A DNA stretch of 64,000 bases from Hyphomicrobiales bacterium (lineage in GTDB: Bacteria > Pseudomonadota > Alphaproteobacteria > Rhizobiales > Rhizobiaceae). Shown here one piece after another: positions 38,595 through 46,661 of the stretch. The first letter of the stretch is position 1, and the number at the start of each line of letters is the position of its first letter. The notes under the pieces are model-generated. The model saw nothing but the letters and a program-made list of their open reading frames with translations. It was not told the DNA's origin and ran no database searches. A program made the translations under genes and the position numbers. The stretch spans positions 62,001-126,000 of the forward strand of contig UBYX01000007.1 in NCBI GenBank assembly GCA_900469955.1, read 5' to 3'.

Positions 38595-39001
38595 GTTGCA
38601 CTTCCTCAGCGATCAGTGCCAATCCTTGCAATACGACATGAGCGAGTGCACTCGCGTTTTGCTTGAAAGGAACAATCGAGACGGATGCTATAGAACTAAT
38701 GGTGACCGATCCGGTCAATATGCCATTGGATATAGACGGCGGAGATAGGTGGCTCTGCGGTTTCGGGCCCTCAAGCAGTGCGATTTTTTTGAGAGACCCG
38801 ATCGGAAAAAAGCTCCTCTATTCTGACTTGCAAAATGCAGCCCATAAGTTCTTGCCCAATCCAGCGGTGTAACTTCCAAGTGCAACAGAAAAGGCTCGTC
38901 GCAGCAAATCCAGTGAAGCGGACAAGTCTTTGTCAGCCGCTTGAACGGGAGGTCCGCAAGCGGTAGTCTTGCTGAGCAGTTTTGCTAGGGGACAAGAGGT
39001 C
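38595..39001. promoter_or_regulatory. Divergent promoter region of the carbamoylation genes
   Basis: These 407 bases separate the SxtJ operon from the SGNH gene and must hold both promoters. A perfect 14-bp palindrome, GCGAGTGCACTCGC, lies at 38642-38655, about 50 bases before the SxtJ start. A partial copy of the 35.1-kb palindrome core lies at 38797-38805. A short open frame here (38663-38872) has no recognisable content. Confidence 0.45.
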
Positions 39002-40333
39002 ATGACCAAGCGGCATCTTGGACTTTTGGTCTGCGCAGTCCCCGGGCTGTACCTTTTGTTAAGCCCGATTTACGCTCTGCTGCATTACCAATTGTTCGCA
39101 GCCGAAAGCCCGCATTTTATCCGCTACGTGCTGATCCCAGGCCTACTGGGCGCAGCCATCATTGCCATCGGTTTGCTTGCAAAGCCGCGCTTTTCCGCAA
39201 TTGTCGGCACCTGTGCCTCGAGCGTGTTGCTCGCCCTCTTTCTTTTTGAGGCGATGCATACGGTGTCGGTCGCGTCAGTCCGCCTGGAGATGCTCGGTCA
39301 ACTCAGCGAGACGCAGGCCGAAATGCTCAGGCGCAACAAGAACATGGTTCCTGGCTTCACGCTACAGGGGCTGAACCGACTTTCCGGCACCGATGAGCTG
39401 CCCGAGGCACTGCTTTCGGGTTTTCCGTCGACCGAAGTGGTGCTGTGCACGTCCAAGGGCGGCATCGTCAGCTACAAGGCAGACCGATACGGCTTCAATA
39501 ACCCGGACGATGTATATGATCGCCGACTGGATTTAATGCTTCTCGGAGACTCGTTCGTCGAAGGCTTCTGCCTACCTCCGGGCGAGGACCTTGCATCGAG
39601 CGTGCGGGCGGGCGGTGCTACTGCCGCGAGCATAGGCATTCGAGGAAATGGCCCTTTAGTCGAACTCGCAATGCTCGGTCGTTTCGGTGAAGTTCTTCGT
39701 CCGCGCCACGTGCTAATGGTCTTCGTTGAGGGTAACGATTGGGAGAATCTCGAGCGCGAACTTAAAGTGCCCTGGCTTCGAGAAGCGCTGTTGCCGGATG
39801 CCAACTACGGGCTGCAGTCGAGCGCGCAAGAAACAATGCGCGATGCTCAGAGCATTTTGGTGGGCCGAAAAAATAACCCGGTGAGGACGAGCGACCTACT
39901 GACGAGAACATCCTTGTTGCGCAATTTTGTCGCCCTGCAGCAAACGCTTGCGAGACTGGGGCTGGTGTATCCAAAAATCGCCGGCAGTCAGCCGGAGTAC
40001 AGAAAGATCCTCAAACGCGCAAAGGAGCTAACCACAAGCTGGGGCGGCACTTTTACGCTCGTCTATGTACCGAGGATGGACCGTTTCATTGGACCGCTTT
40101 CATCGGACTATCCCTTTGACCCACTGAGGAGGCGGGTCCGAGATGCCGCCACGGCGGAGGGGATCCCCGTCATTGATCTTCATGAGACGATACGCGCTCA
40201 AAGCGAACCTCTTCTTCTGTACGCTCCCGATGCTCATTTCAGTCCAGTCGGCGCGAAAATCGTTGCGAGCGAAATCCTCCGCTCGATAGCGGCGAAGAAG
40301 ACTGATGGTCCGATAACCGCAGAAAACAAATGA
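39002..40333 (+). CDS. Membrane-anchored SGNH-type hydrolase (SxtL-like position)
   Basis: A 443-residue protein with three N-terminal helices (about residues 5-30, 38-60 and 64-85) followed by a domain with SGNH features: block I LMLLGDSFVEGF (about 178-189), a FVEGNDW segment (possibly the N block), and the C-terminal DAHFSPVGAKIVA with the catalytic Asp-x-His. Such domains remove or transfer acyl groups on polymers or lipids. The ATG at 39002 follows AAGAGGT. Its divergent position next to carbamoyltransferase, DUF5989 and SxtJ matches the GDSL-type SxtL of saxitoxin clusters. Confidence 0.75.
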   Translation: MTKRHLGLLVCAVPGLYLLLSPIYALLHYQLFAAESPHFIRYVLIPGLLGAAIIAIGLLAKPRFSAIVGTCASSVLLALFLFEAMHTVSVASVRLEMLGQLSETQAEMLRRNKNMVPGFTLQGLNRLSGTDELPEALLSGFPSTEVVLCTSKGGIVSYKADRYGFNNPDDVYDRRLDLMLLGDSFVEGFCLPPGEDLASSVRAGGATAASIGIRGNGPLVELAMLGRFGEVLRPRHVLMVFVEGNDWENLERELKVPWLREALLPDANYGLQSSAQETMRDAQSILVGRKNNPVRTSDLLTRTSLLRNFVALQQTLARLGLVYPKIAGSQPEYRKILKRAKELTTSWGGTFTLVYVPRMDRFIGPLSSDYPFDPLRRRVRDAATAEGIPVIDLHETIRAQSEPLLLYAPDAHFSPVGAKIVASEILRSIAAKKTDGPITAENK

Positions 40334-40373
40334 TAGACAAATCACATCGCAATCTACCGGCCGTCCGGGATAA

Positions 40374-41018
40374 TCAATCCGAACCAAGCTGAAGCCGTTG
40401 GGAGATATTCGCGAGCTCCACTCGGGTTGTGATGTTGAGCTTGCTGTAGACGCTGTGAAGATGGAGCTTGACGGTGCCGGGAGTTATCCCAAGTTGCGCG
40501 GCTATTTCCCGGCTGCGTAAACCTTCGGCGGCAAGTCCGGAGATCTCAAGTTCGCGAGGCGTCAATTTCTGCATGACCGAGCGGCGTTCGACATCGCGCT
40601 CGCGGATCCGATCAATCGCGGCACTCAAACTTTGATCCACCAAATAGGCGCTGCCTCCCATTACCGCCCGAATGCAGTCGATAAGGACACTCGGGGCCTG
40701 TTCCTTAAGAACAACGCCGCGCACATCATTGCGCATTGCCTCGGCAAGCTCTTCATCGGTGATATCAGCGGTGAGAATGACGCAAGCAAGTTCCGGCCGA
40801 TCCTCGTGCAGACGACGAACGAGCTCCAGTCCGGTCATTTCCGGCATCCGCAGATCGAGGACGACGACATCGACGAGCTCGCACGAGACAACCTCGATCG
40901 CCTCCGCCGCAGTACTGCATTTAGCAACCACCTGCCAATCAGACTCAGCCGAAACCAGCAGGCATAACGCATCCAGGACGATCAGGTGATCATCGACGAT
41001 AACGATACGCCCGCTCAT
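40374..41018 (-). CDS. NarL/FixJ-family response regulator
   Basis: A 214-residue regulator. The receiver domain (about residues 3-115) has the acidic pair IVDDH and the phosphorylated aspartate in VVVLDLRMPEMTG; the output domain (about 148-205) is a LuxR-type helix-turn-helix, LTPRELEISGLAAEG then SREIAAQLGITPGTVKLHLHSVYSKL. The ATG at 41018 overlaps the kinase stop by four bases (ATGA) and matches the receiver start; an in-frame upstream start would lie inside the kinase. Targets are unknown; the adjacent SGNH and carbamoylation genes are candidates. Confidence 0.9.
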   Translation of the reverse strand: MSGRIVIVDDHLIVLDALCLLVSAESDWQVVAKCSTAAEAIEVVSCELVDVVVLDLRMPEMTGLELVRRLHEDRPELACVILTADITDEELAEAMRNDVRGVVLKEQAPSVLIDCIRAVMGGSAYLVDQSLSAAIDRIRERDVERRSVMQKLTPRELEISGLAAEGLRSREIAAQLGITPGTVKLHLHSVYSKLNITTRVELANISQRLQLGSD

Positions 41019-42775
41019 GGATGAGCCGGGATCTTGATGGTTATCCGAGTCCATTGTTCCACCTTGTCTATCGAGAGCTCCCCACCCCACGTGGACACGC
41101 GCTCGCGAAGACTTCGCGGCCCCACCTTGCTGCTCTCTAGCTCGGAATGCTCAAGTCGCCGGTCAAAGCCGAACCCCGTTCCGTCATCGTCGACGGTGAG
41201 GACGACCGCAGCACCGTCGAGCCGGAGCCGGGCCTCGATCGTTCGCGCTTGCCCATGACGTGCGGCGTTGGCGGTTGCCTCCGCGATCATCCGCGCCAGC
41301 TCGTCGATGATCCCCGCCGGCAACCAAAGATCTTTGGGATCAAGAATGAAACGGAAGTCGATCGACCATTGCTGCCGCAAACGGTCAGCCAGAGCCTCCA
41401 ATCGCAGCGCCAGTTGAGAGTCACCTGTGCGGCGATGGTCAGATCCCGGTTCAAGCGCGCGAATGAGGGCGCGGAGATCTCGTTGCTCTTCCAAAAGTGT
41501 GGCTTGAATAGCTATCAGACGCCTGTCGATCTCGTCAGGCGCGGCCTTTGACGAGCGCAAAGCTTGTAGTTGCAGGGCCGTTCCCGCCAGCGCTTGCAGC
41601 ACGCCATCGTGTATATCCCGCCCAATTTTGATGCGCTCCTCAAGGGCGGCTGCATCGCTGAGACGGCGCAGCAAGATCGATTGTTCGAAGAGTGTCTTCA
41701 ATCGGTCGGCCACAATCTCCGCCATGGCAACGTCATCCAATGTCGGGGCCGGCGGATCGAGAAGGAACAGTCGCGCCTCGACATCGTTGGCGTGGAACTG
41801 CACCGAGATTGCCGACGCGATCGAGAATTCAGCCGCGAGCGCCGGAGAAATTGGCGGCTCGTCTTCGCGCCATCGACCGAAGCGACCCTCGCCGCGATGG
41901 ATGAGGGCTCGGGAGCGCTTTGCGTCGATGATCAGAAGACTTGCGTGCCGCAGCACTTGCGGTGTCCACGGCAGGTATGCACTCGGCGACAAGCGCCTGA
42001 CCTCGTATGCGCCGCTCTTCCATATCGCCAGGTTGGTCCAAGGTTCGTCACCGTCACTCCAGATCAAAAGTGCTCGGCATACGCGCATCATCTGGGTCGC
42101 ATAATCCAATGCCGCTTCGGCCGGCCAATCGCGGCCCTCGGGCACTGAAGGCGTCCGCTCGACCAATCGCAACAAATGCGAGCGCACCTCCTCCTGGTGG
42201 GTCCCCAGCCAGGTGAGAAGAATTGTCGCCGTCAGCAGGGAGAGAATGAATGACAGGGCGACCGCCGCGTCCACATCCGAACGAAACGGCCAGCCGGTAT
42301 CTGAAATCGCCAGATATGCCAGGACCGCAATACCAATGGAACCGGTCCACAGGGCACCGCGCCAAAGCCAATGCAGCGTTGCTGTCAACTGGACAAAGGG
42401 CATGAGCATGAAGACAGGACCAGACACGCGACCTGTTAGAAACGCTAAGGCGATCAACGTGACGACGTCGACCATGTGCCGAACGAATGTGCCGCGAACC
42501 AGATGAACCTGCCCTTTCCAAACAGAAAGGGCGGCAGCGATCGCGTAGACCAGATACGCGATGAGCAGCCAATAGGCGAGATCCGAGCGAGGAGGGCGAA
42601 CGGCGGCATCAAGCCAGATAATCCAGAGACTTCCGATCGCAACAACAATGCGAGCGATAGCGATCACCCCGTCCGAGCGAGCCCGAAATGTGTTGATCCA
42701 AGTCCGTCGGTCGGTCCCCTTGACCAAGCCATTTTCGACCCGCGCTGTGGAAATTGCGGACGACCAGGGCTTCAC
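41015..42775 (-). CDS. NarX/DegS-type sensor histidine kinase
   Basis: A membrane kinase of about 586 residues. Helices fill roughly residues 35-190, then comes a GAF-like region (about 215-370) and a HisKA_3 phosphoacceptor helix, EERIKIGRDIHDGVLQALAG, with the histidine in DIHDG. The ATPase domain shows EATANAARHG (N box) and VDDDGTGF (G1). The GTG at 42775 is preferred because AAGGAG stands seven bases before it; a TTG two codons earlier is the alternative. It forms an operon with the following regulator. Confidence 0.88.
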   Translation of the reverse strand: MKPWSSAISTARVENGLVKGTDRRTWINTFRARSDGVIAIARIVVAIGSLWIIWLDAAVRPPRSDLAYWLLIAYLVYAIAAALSVWKGQVHLVRGTFVRHMVDVVTLIALAFLTGRVSGPVFMLMPFVQLTATLHWLWRGALWTGSIGIAVLAYLAISDTGWPFRSDVDAAVALSFILSLLTATILLTWLGTHQEEVRSHLLRLVERTPSVPEGRDWPAEAALDYATQMMRVCRALLIWSDGDEPWTNLAIWKSGAYEVRRLSPSAYLPWTPQVLRHASLLIIDAKRSRALIHRGEGRFGRWREDEPPISPALAAEFSIASAISVQFHANDVEARLFLLDPPAPTLDDVAMAEIVADRLKTLFEQSILLRRLSDAAALEERIKIGRDIHDGVLQALAGTALQLQALRSSKAAPDEIDRRLIAIQATLLEEQRDLRALIRALEPGSDHRRTGDSQLALRLEALADRLRQQWSIDFRFILDPKDLWLPAGIIDELARMIAEATANAARHGQARTIEARLRLDGAAVVLTVDDDGTGFGFDRRLEHSELESSKVGPRSLRERVSTWGGELSIDKVEQWTRITIKIPAHP

Positions 42776-42954
42776 CTTCAAGCTCCTTCTTTGATAGGCA
42801 AATGACGACGGCGTTCACCACAACAGAGGGAATATGTTGAATTAAGCTCCCTGAGGCCAGATTCGTCACCTACAGCGAAGCGAGCAGGCTTCGGACACAG
42901 TTTAAGGCGCTTGTTCGGTGCCGAGGCGCAGTAGCCAATCGCGTTTAAACTCCC

Positions 42955-43041
42955 CTAGAGACGTCTCAGTGGTTTGGGTTTAATGCCATGGATGGCTTTC
43001 AAGATTTCAGCCAGAACCGGCCTGATCTTACGCTTGTCCAT
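42955..43041 (-). pseudogene. Truncated HepT/DUF86 (HEPN) toxin
   Basis: An ATG that overlaps the natural end of the nucleotidyltransferase frame (TGATG) opens a frame of only 28 codons. MDKRKIRPVLAEILKAIHGI resembles the N-terminal helix of DUF86/HepT HEPN toxins, which are normally about 110 residues with an RxxxxHxY catalytic motif. That motif and the rest of the fold are absent, so the toxin is broken. Confidence 0.5.
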
Positions 43042-43061
43042 CAGAAAACAACGGTTGCGGA

Positions 43062-43337
43062 TCACTCGATATCGGTGCGCAGCACCGGGTGCAGGCTGCT
43101 ACGGGTGGTCACGCCAACCTCCACGGAAAGCTTATCTTCCAGGAACTGCTTGATCTCGGCCAAGTCGAGACGCGAAAACCCTTGGGCCGGGTCATAATCA
43201 ACGAATAGATCAAGGTCGCTCGACGCCTGAGCTTCGTCGCGGACCATCGACCCGAAGAAGGACAGGGCGGTGGCGCCAATGCCCTTTACCGCATCGGCGT
43301 GCTGTTGACGTTTGTGAATAGCGCCGCTTCTGTTCAT
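43062..43337 (-). pseudogene. MntA-type nucleotidyltransferase antitoxin with premature stop
   Basis: A 91-residue minimal nucleotidyltransferase. The catalytic motif FFGSMVRDEAQASSDLDL (about residues 27-44) and LFVDYD are intact. Reading on through the TGA at 43062 gives SATVVF and a stop that overlaps the HepT start, which matches the family C-terminus (I-E-x-SA-x-x-VF). So the last seven residues are cut off by a nonsense change. MntA antitoxins inactivate HepT by adding AMP to it; with HepT truncated here this gene may be drifting. Confidence 0.6.
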
Positions 43338-43436
43338 CCCGAAAGCTTATATCATTCCGCGTAAGGCTTCCACCGTCATCGTCTGTGGGAGCCCTGGCTT
43401 TGTTCTTTGTGCCTCCAACGAGGCATCTTGGTCGAC

Positions 43437-43745
43437 TTAGTAATCGCCGGAACCGGGTTGCGATCCCGCATAGTGTTGCCAGGCCGCCGCCACGGTTTCC
43501 GGCTTGATATCCGTCGCCTCACAGAACGCGAGCAATGTCGGCTCGTGACCCATCAGGAAGTCGATCATGCCGGCTAAAAAGCCCGAGTCGTCGACCGCAT
43601 CACGCATCTGATCAGCTTGCATGCCTGATAAGGCAAGGAAGCGCCCAAGCATCTCCGGCTCCTTGGCAAGCCAGCCGAGCACGGCCGCAGCCGTTTCCTC
43701 CGCATTGGTCGCACTGGTATTGGTTTTTGTCGGTTTAAGCCGCAT
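43437..43745 (-). CDS. DUF3572 family protein
   Basis: A 102-residue cytoplasmic, mainly helical protein with the family core AAAVLGWLAKEPEMLGRFLALSG and FLAGMIDFLMGHEPTLLAFCE. The function is unknown. DUF3572 genes lie divergent from divK in many Rhizobiales, as here, and the 117 bases between hold both promoters. Confidence 0.82.
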   Translation of the reverse strand: MRLKPTKTNTSATNAEETAAAVLGWLAKEPEMLGRFLALSGMQADQMRDAVDDSGFLAGMIDFLMGHEPTLLAFCEATDIKPETVAAAWQHYAGSQPGSGDY

Positions 43746-43862
43746 AATTTCAAGGTTACCTTTTCTTCAACCAAATCGTCATACCATGCCTAAAATAGGG
43801 CCTGTGGAATCGACCGTCGGCAGAGCTTATATACAGAAGGCACGCTTAAGGAACGGATCGCT

Positions 43863-44234
43863 ATGCCCAAACGGGTCATGATCGTCGAGGACAACGAGCT
43901 TAACATGAAGCTCTTCCGCGACCTGATCGAAGCATCGGGATACGATACAATCCAGACCCGCAATGGCATGGAAGCGCTCGACCTCGCCCGCAAGCATCGG
44001 CCTGACCTTATCCTTATGGATATCCAGCTGCCAGAAGTATCGGGCCTGGAGGTCACCAAGTGGCTGAAGGAGGATGATGAACTTCACATCATCCCAGTGA
44101 TCGCCGTAACGGCCTTCGCCATGAAGGGAGACGAGGAGCGGATTCGCCAAGGCGGTTGTGAGGCCTATGTCTCAAAGCCTATCTCGGTCCCTAAATTCAT
44201 AGAGACGATCAAGACCTATCTAGGTGACGCGTGA
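43863..44234 (+). CDS. divK: Single-domain response regulator DivK
   Basis: A 123-residue receiver with no output domain. The acidic pocket VEDNELN, the phosphoacceptor aspartate in [10 protein letters not shown] (about residue 53) and the switch lysine in VSKPIS are all present. In Caulobacter and rhizobia DivK relays polarity and division signals from PleC and DivJ to the CtrA pathway. It is followed by pleD in the standard arrangement, separated by 16 bases. Confidence 0.93.
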   Translation: MPKRVMIVEDNELNMKLFRDLIEASGYDTIQTRNGMEALDLARKHRPDLILMDIQLPEVSGLEVTKWLKEDDELHIIPVIAVTAFAMKGDEERIRQGGCEAYVSKPISVPKFIETIKTYLGDA

Positions 44235-44250
44235 AATCGGATCGGATGGC

Positions 44251-45621
44251 ATGACCGCACGCCTGTTGGTAGTCGATGATATTCCGGCAAATGTGAAGCT
44301 GCTCGAAGCACGGCTGCTCGCTGAGTACTTCGATGTGCTGACGGCGGATGACGGGTATAAGGCCCTTGCGATCTGTGAAAGCACGCATGTCGACCTGATC
44401 TTGCTCGACATCATGATGCCCGGCATTGATGGTTTCGAGGTCTGCGAGCGGTTGAAGGCCAACCCGCGCACTGCCCATATTCCGGTCGTCATGGTCACCG
44501 CACTCGACCAGCCTTCCGACAGGGTCCGCGGCCTCAAAGCCGGCGCCGATGATTTCCTCACCAAGCCGGTCAATGACTTGCAGCTCGTTTCTCGCGTAAA
44601 AAGCCTTGTAAGGTTGAAAGCGCTAACCGACGAATTGCGCATCCGCGCGGACACGGCCCACAACATCGTGCTCGAAGACGTGTTAAAGGGGATCGATGGC
44701 CGCGAGGAGGCTGCCCAGGTTCTGCTGGTCGACGGACGCGCAAGCTCCCAGGAGCGGATCGTCAGGGCATTGAAGCCGGTTGCCGATGTCATTGCCATGT
44801 CCGACCCGCAGGCGGCGCTCTTTGAGGCCGCGGAAAATCCCGTCGACCTGGTAATCGTCAACGCCAATTTCGACGAATACGATCCATTGCGTCTTTGCTC
44901 GCAGCTCCGCTCGCTGGAGCGGACCCGCTTCCTCCCTCTGCTGTTGGTGACGGAGATGGGGGCCGACGACCTGATCGTTCGGGCGCTGGATCTCGGGGTC
45001 AATGATTATATTGTCCGGCCGCTCGACCCCAATGAGCTGATCGCCCGTGTCCTCACGCAGATCAAGCGCAAGCGCTACAACGACCGCCTGCGGATGAGCG
45101 TCCGCCAAACCATTGAGCTTGCTGTCACCGACGGGCTGACCGGCCTCAACAATCGCCGCTATCTCGACAATCATCTGAAGGTGCTGTTCAACCGGGCCGC
45201 TGCACGCGGCCGGCCACTGTCTGTTTGCATCACCGACATCGATCGCTTCAAGTCGGTCAACGATACCTATGGGCATGATGCCGGGGACGAGGTTTTGAGA
45301 GAGTTCGCAGCGCGCATCCGCTCCACAGTGAGGGGAGCCGATCTTGCCTGCCGTTACGGTGGCGAGGAATTCGTGGTGGTCATGCCCGATACCGATGCCG
45401 TGGCCGCGACCGCCATAGCCGAACGCTTGCGCAGCATCATCGAAAGCAAGCCCTTCACGCTACAGGGGGCGGGCGCTGTCCTTAACGTCACCGCGTCGCT
45501 CGGGATTGCGTGCAACACATACGGTGCCGAAACCCCCGAGCAACTCTTGAAGCAGGCTGATCGGGCGCTCTACGAGGCCAAGAATGGCGGGCGCAATCGA
45601 GTGGTTGCCGCGGCCGCTTAA
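44251..45621 (+). CDS. pleD: Response regulator / diguanylate cyclase PleD
   Basis: A 456-residue REC-REC-GGDEF protein that makes cyclic di-GMP at the poles. The first receiver is canonical (LLVVDDIPANVK, phosphoacceptor in LILLDIMMPG); the second (about residues 150-270) is degenerate and serves dimerisation. The cyclase motif is RYGGEEF, and RGAD five residues before it is the inhibitory site for c-di-GMP feedback. The ATG at 44251 matches the receiver start; an upstream start would overlap divK. Cotranscription with divK is likely. Confidence 0.94.
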   Translation: MTARLLVVDDIPANVKLLEARLLAEYFDVLTADDGYKALAICESTHVDLILLDIMMPGIDGFEVCERLKANPRTAHIPVVMVTALDQPSDRVRGLKAGADDFLTKPVNDLQLVSRVKSLVRLKALTDELRIRADTAHNIVLEDVLKGIDGREEAAQVLLVDGRASSQERIVRALKPVADVIAMSDPQAALFEAAENPVDLVIVNANFDEYDPLRLCSQLRSLERTRFLPLLLVTEMGADDLIVRALDLGVNDYIVRPLDPNELIARVLTQIKRKRYNDRLRMSVRQTIELAVTDGLTGLNNRRYLDNHLKVLFNRAAARGRPLSVCITDIDRFKSVNDTYGHDAGDEVLREFAARIRSTVRGADLACRYGGEEFVVVMPDTDAVAATAIAERLRSIIESKPFTLQGAGAVLNVTASLGIACNTYGAETPEQLLKQADRALYEAKNGGRNRVVAAAA

Positions 45622-45623
45622 AA

Positions 45624-45639
45624 AGAATCACCTGATTCT
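45624..45639. repeat. GANTC-bearing palindrome after pleD
   Basis: AGAATCA-CC-TGATTCT is a perfect inverted repeat with a two-base centre three bases after the pleD stop. Each arm contains a GANTC site, the target of the cell-cycle methylase CcrM. It could also act as a weak stem at the mRNA end. Confidence 0.4.
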
Positions 45640-46255
45640 AAAATACGCGTGCGGACCGCTGCGGATTTCGAAAATCCGGCAATCGCCGCTGTTGATCCCC
45701 CATTATTTGTCATTGGCACAAGGTTTTTACGGGTGGAATTCAATATAGAAAAATCCCGCGGGTAGTAGCCGGAAATCTTCTGGTTAGAGAGCATCCAGAA
45801 GTCTTAAGCTGTATCGGCAAATTCCATTTTCCGAGTTGATCGAAAATAACAGGCTCACGCCTTCCTAAGATTTTCACGTGGTTGAGGAAATCAGTCGATC
45901 GCCAAGGTCTGTTATTGAAAAAGGTGGGTGGGTTGTTGGAAACTATTAAAGTAGAAAAGACTTTTTTTGGGCAATAACTATCGGTTTTCTTTGATGAATT
46001 AGGTGGCGGGGAGATGTCTCGCCGCGAATTTTAACCAACAACATATCTGGATTGTACGACGAGTTAAGATTCTGTTGATTTTCTTTTCGTTTTGAGCAAT
46101 TTTGGCCGCAACCGAAACTATGGCTTCCCTAACGGGATCGTCATACCCCATGATGCTCAGGTCCGCCGCATCTCCTGGGTCGTGGGGTCGGTCGACTAGC
46201 AGGCATACCAAAGCGGTTCCTCGTGCCGTGATTGCAAGCTGGTCGACCCCCATTT
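45640..46255. other. AT-rich intergenic stretch without a clear gene
   Basis: The first 400 bases are noticeably AT-rich for this window. A minus-strand frame of 84 codons (45999-46253) is open, but its composition is mixed and no motif is visible, so I do not call it. The stretch ends at a strong terminator that has no assigned gene. Confidence 0.4.
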
Positions 46256-46293
46256 AAAAGCGCCGCTTCCATATCACTGGAGGCGGCGCTTTT
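46256..46293 (+). terminator. Strong orphan terminator
   Basis: An 11-bp perfect stem AAAAGCGCCGC / GCGGCGCTTTT, extended by TTCCA/TGGAG, closes a six-base loop and is followed by TTTTCTTTT. It could work in both directions. No gene is recognised just before it on the plus strand, so it may end an unannotated RNA or the pleD transcript. Confidence 0.7.
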
Positions 46294-46352
46294 CTTTTGC
46301 GCTGTTTCTCAAATTGATTGAGCCGAGAAGGCGGAGCACAGGCCAAAATAAA

Positions 46353-46379
46353 AGGCGCCTGACCTGACGGTCGGCGCCT
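46353..46379 (-). terminator. Terminator of rpmG
   Basis: AGGCGCC pairs with GGCGCCT, with GACC/GGTC inside and a TGAC loop; on the minus strand it is followed by TTTTATTTT. It lies 25 bases after the rpmG stop. Confidence 0.75.
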
Positions 46380-46403
46380 CCTGGCAACCCTTCAGATCAA
46401 GAC

Positions 46404-46571
46404 TTACTTGATCTTAGTTTCCTTGAATTCAACATGCTTCTTGGCAACCGGGTCGTACTTGGTCTTTGTCATCTTGTCCGTCATCGTGCGGCTGTTCTTC
46501 GTCGTGACGTAGAAGAAACCGGTGTCAGCCGTCGACAGCAGCTTAATCTTGATGGTCGTAGCTTTCGCCAT
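46404..46571 (-). CDS. rpmG: Ribosomal protein bL33
   Basis: A 55-residue basic ribosomal protein of the 50S subunit. The family text [13 protein letters not shown] and [18 protein letters not shown] is unmistakable. It carries no zinc cysteines (the C-minus form), so it does not depend on zinc. It stands alone between two terminators and the MFS gene. Confidence 0.97.
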   Translation of the reverse strand: MAKATTIKIKLLSTADTGFFYVTTKNSRTMTDKMTKTKYDPVAKKHVEFKETKIK

Positions 46572-46661
46572 GGTCGTTCTGCCTCTAAAAAAATGAAGCC
46601 GTGGACGCGGGTGAGCTCCACGGCAAAATCTGGCGCGAAATTACAAATCGCGCCCGAAAAG

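Noticed and set aside
38663..38872. A 69-codon frame in the divergent promoter region
   Set aside because: It starts at TTG with no good ribosome site and overlaps likely promoters; no family resemblance. The text is protein-like near its end, so a relic cannot be excluded.
45999..46253. An 84-codon minus-strand frame
   Set aside because: The first 60 codons read plausibly, but there is no ribosome site and the terminator hairpin lies directly upstream; no motif.
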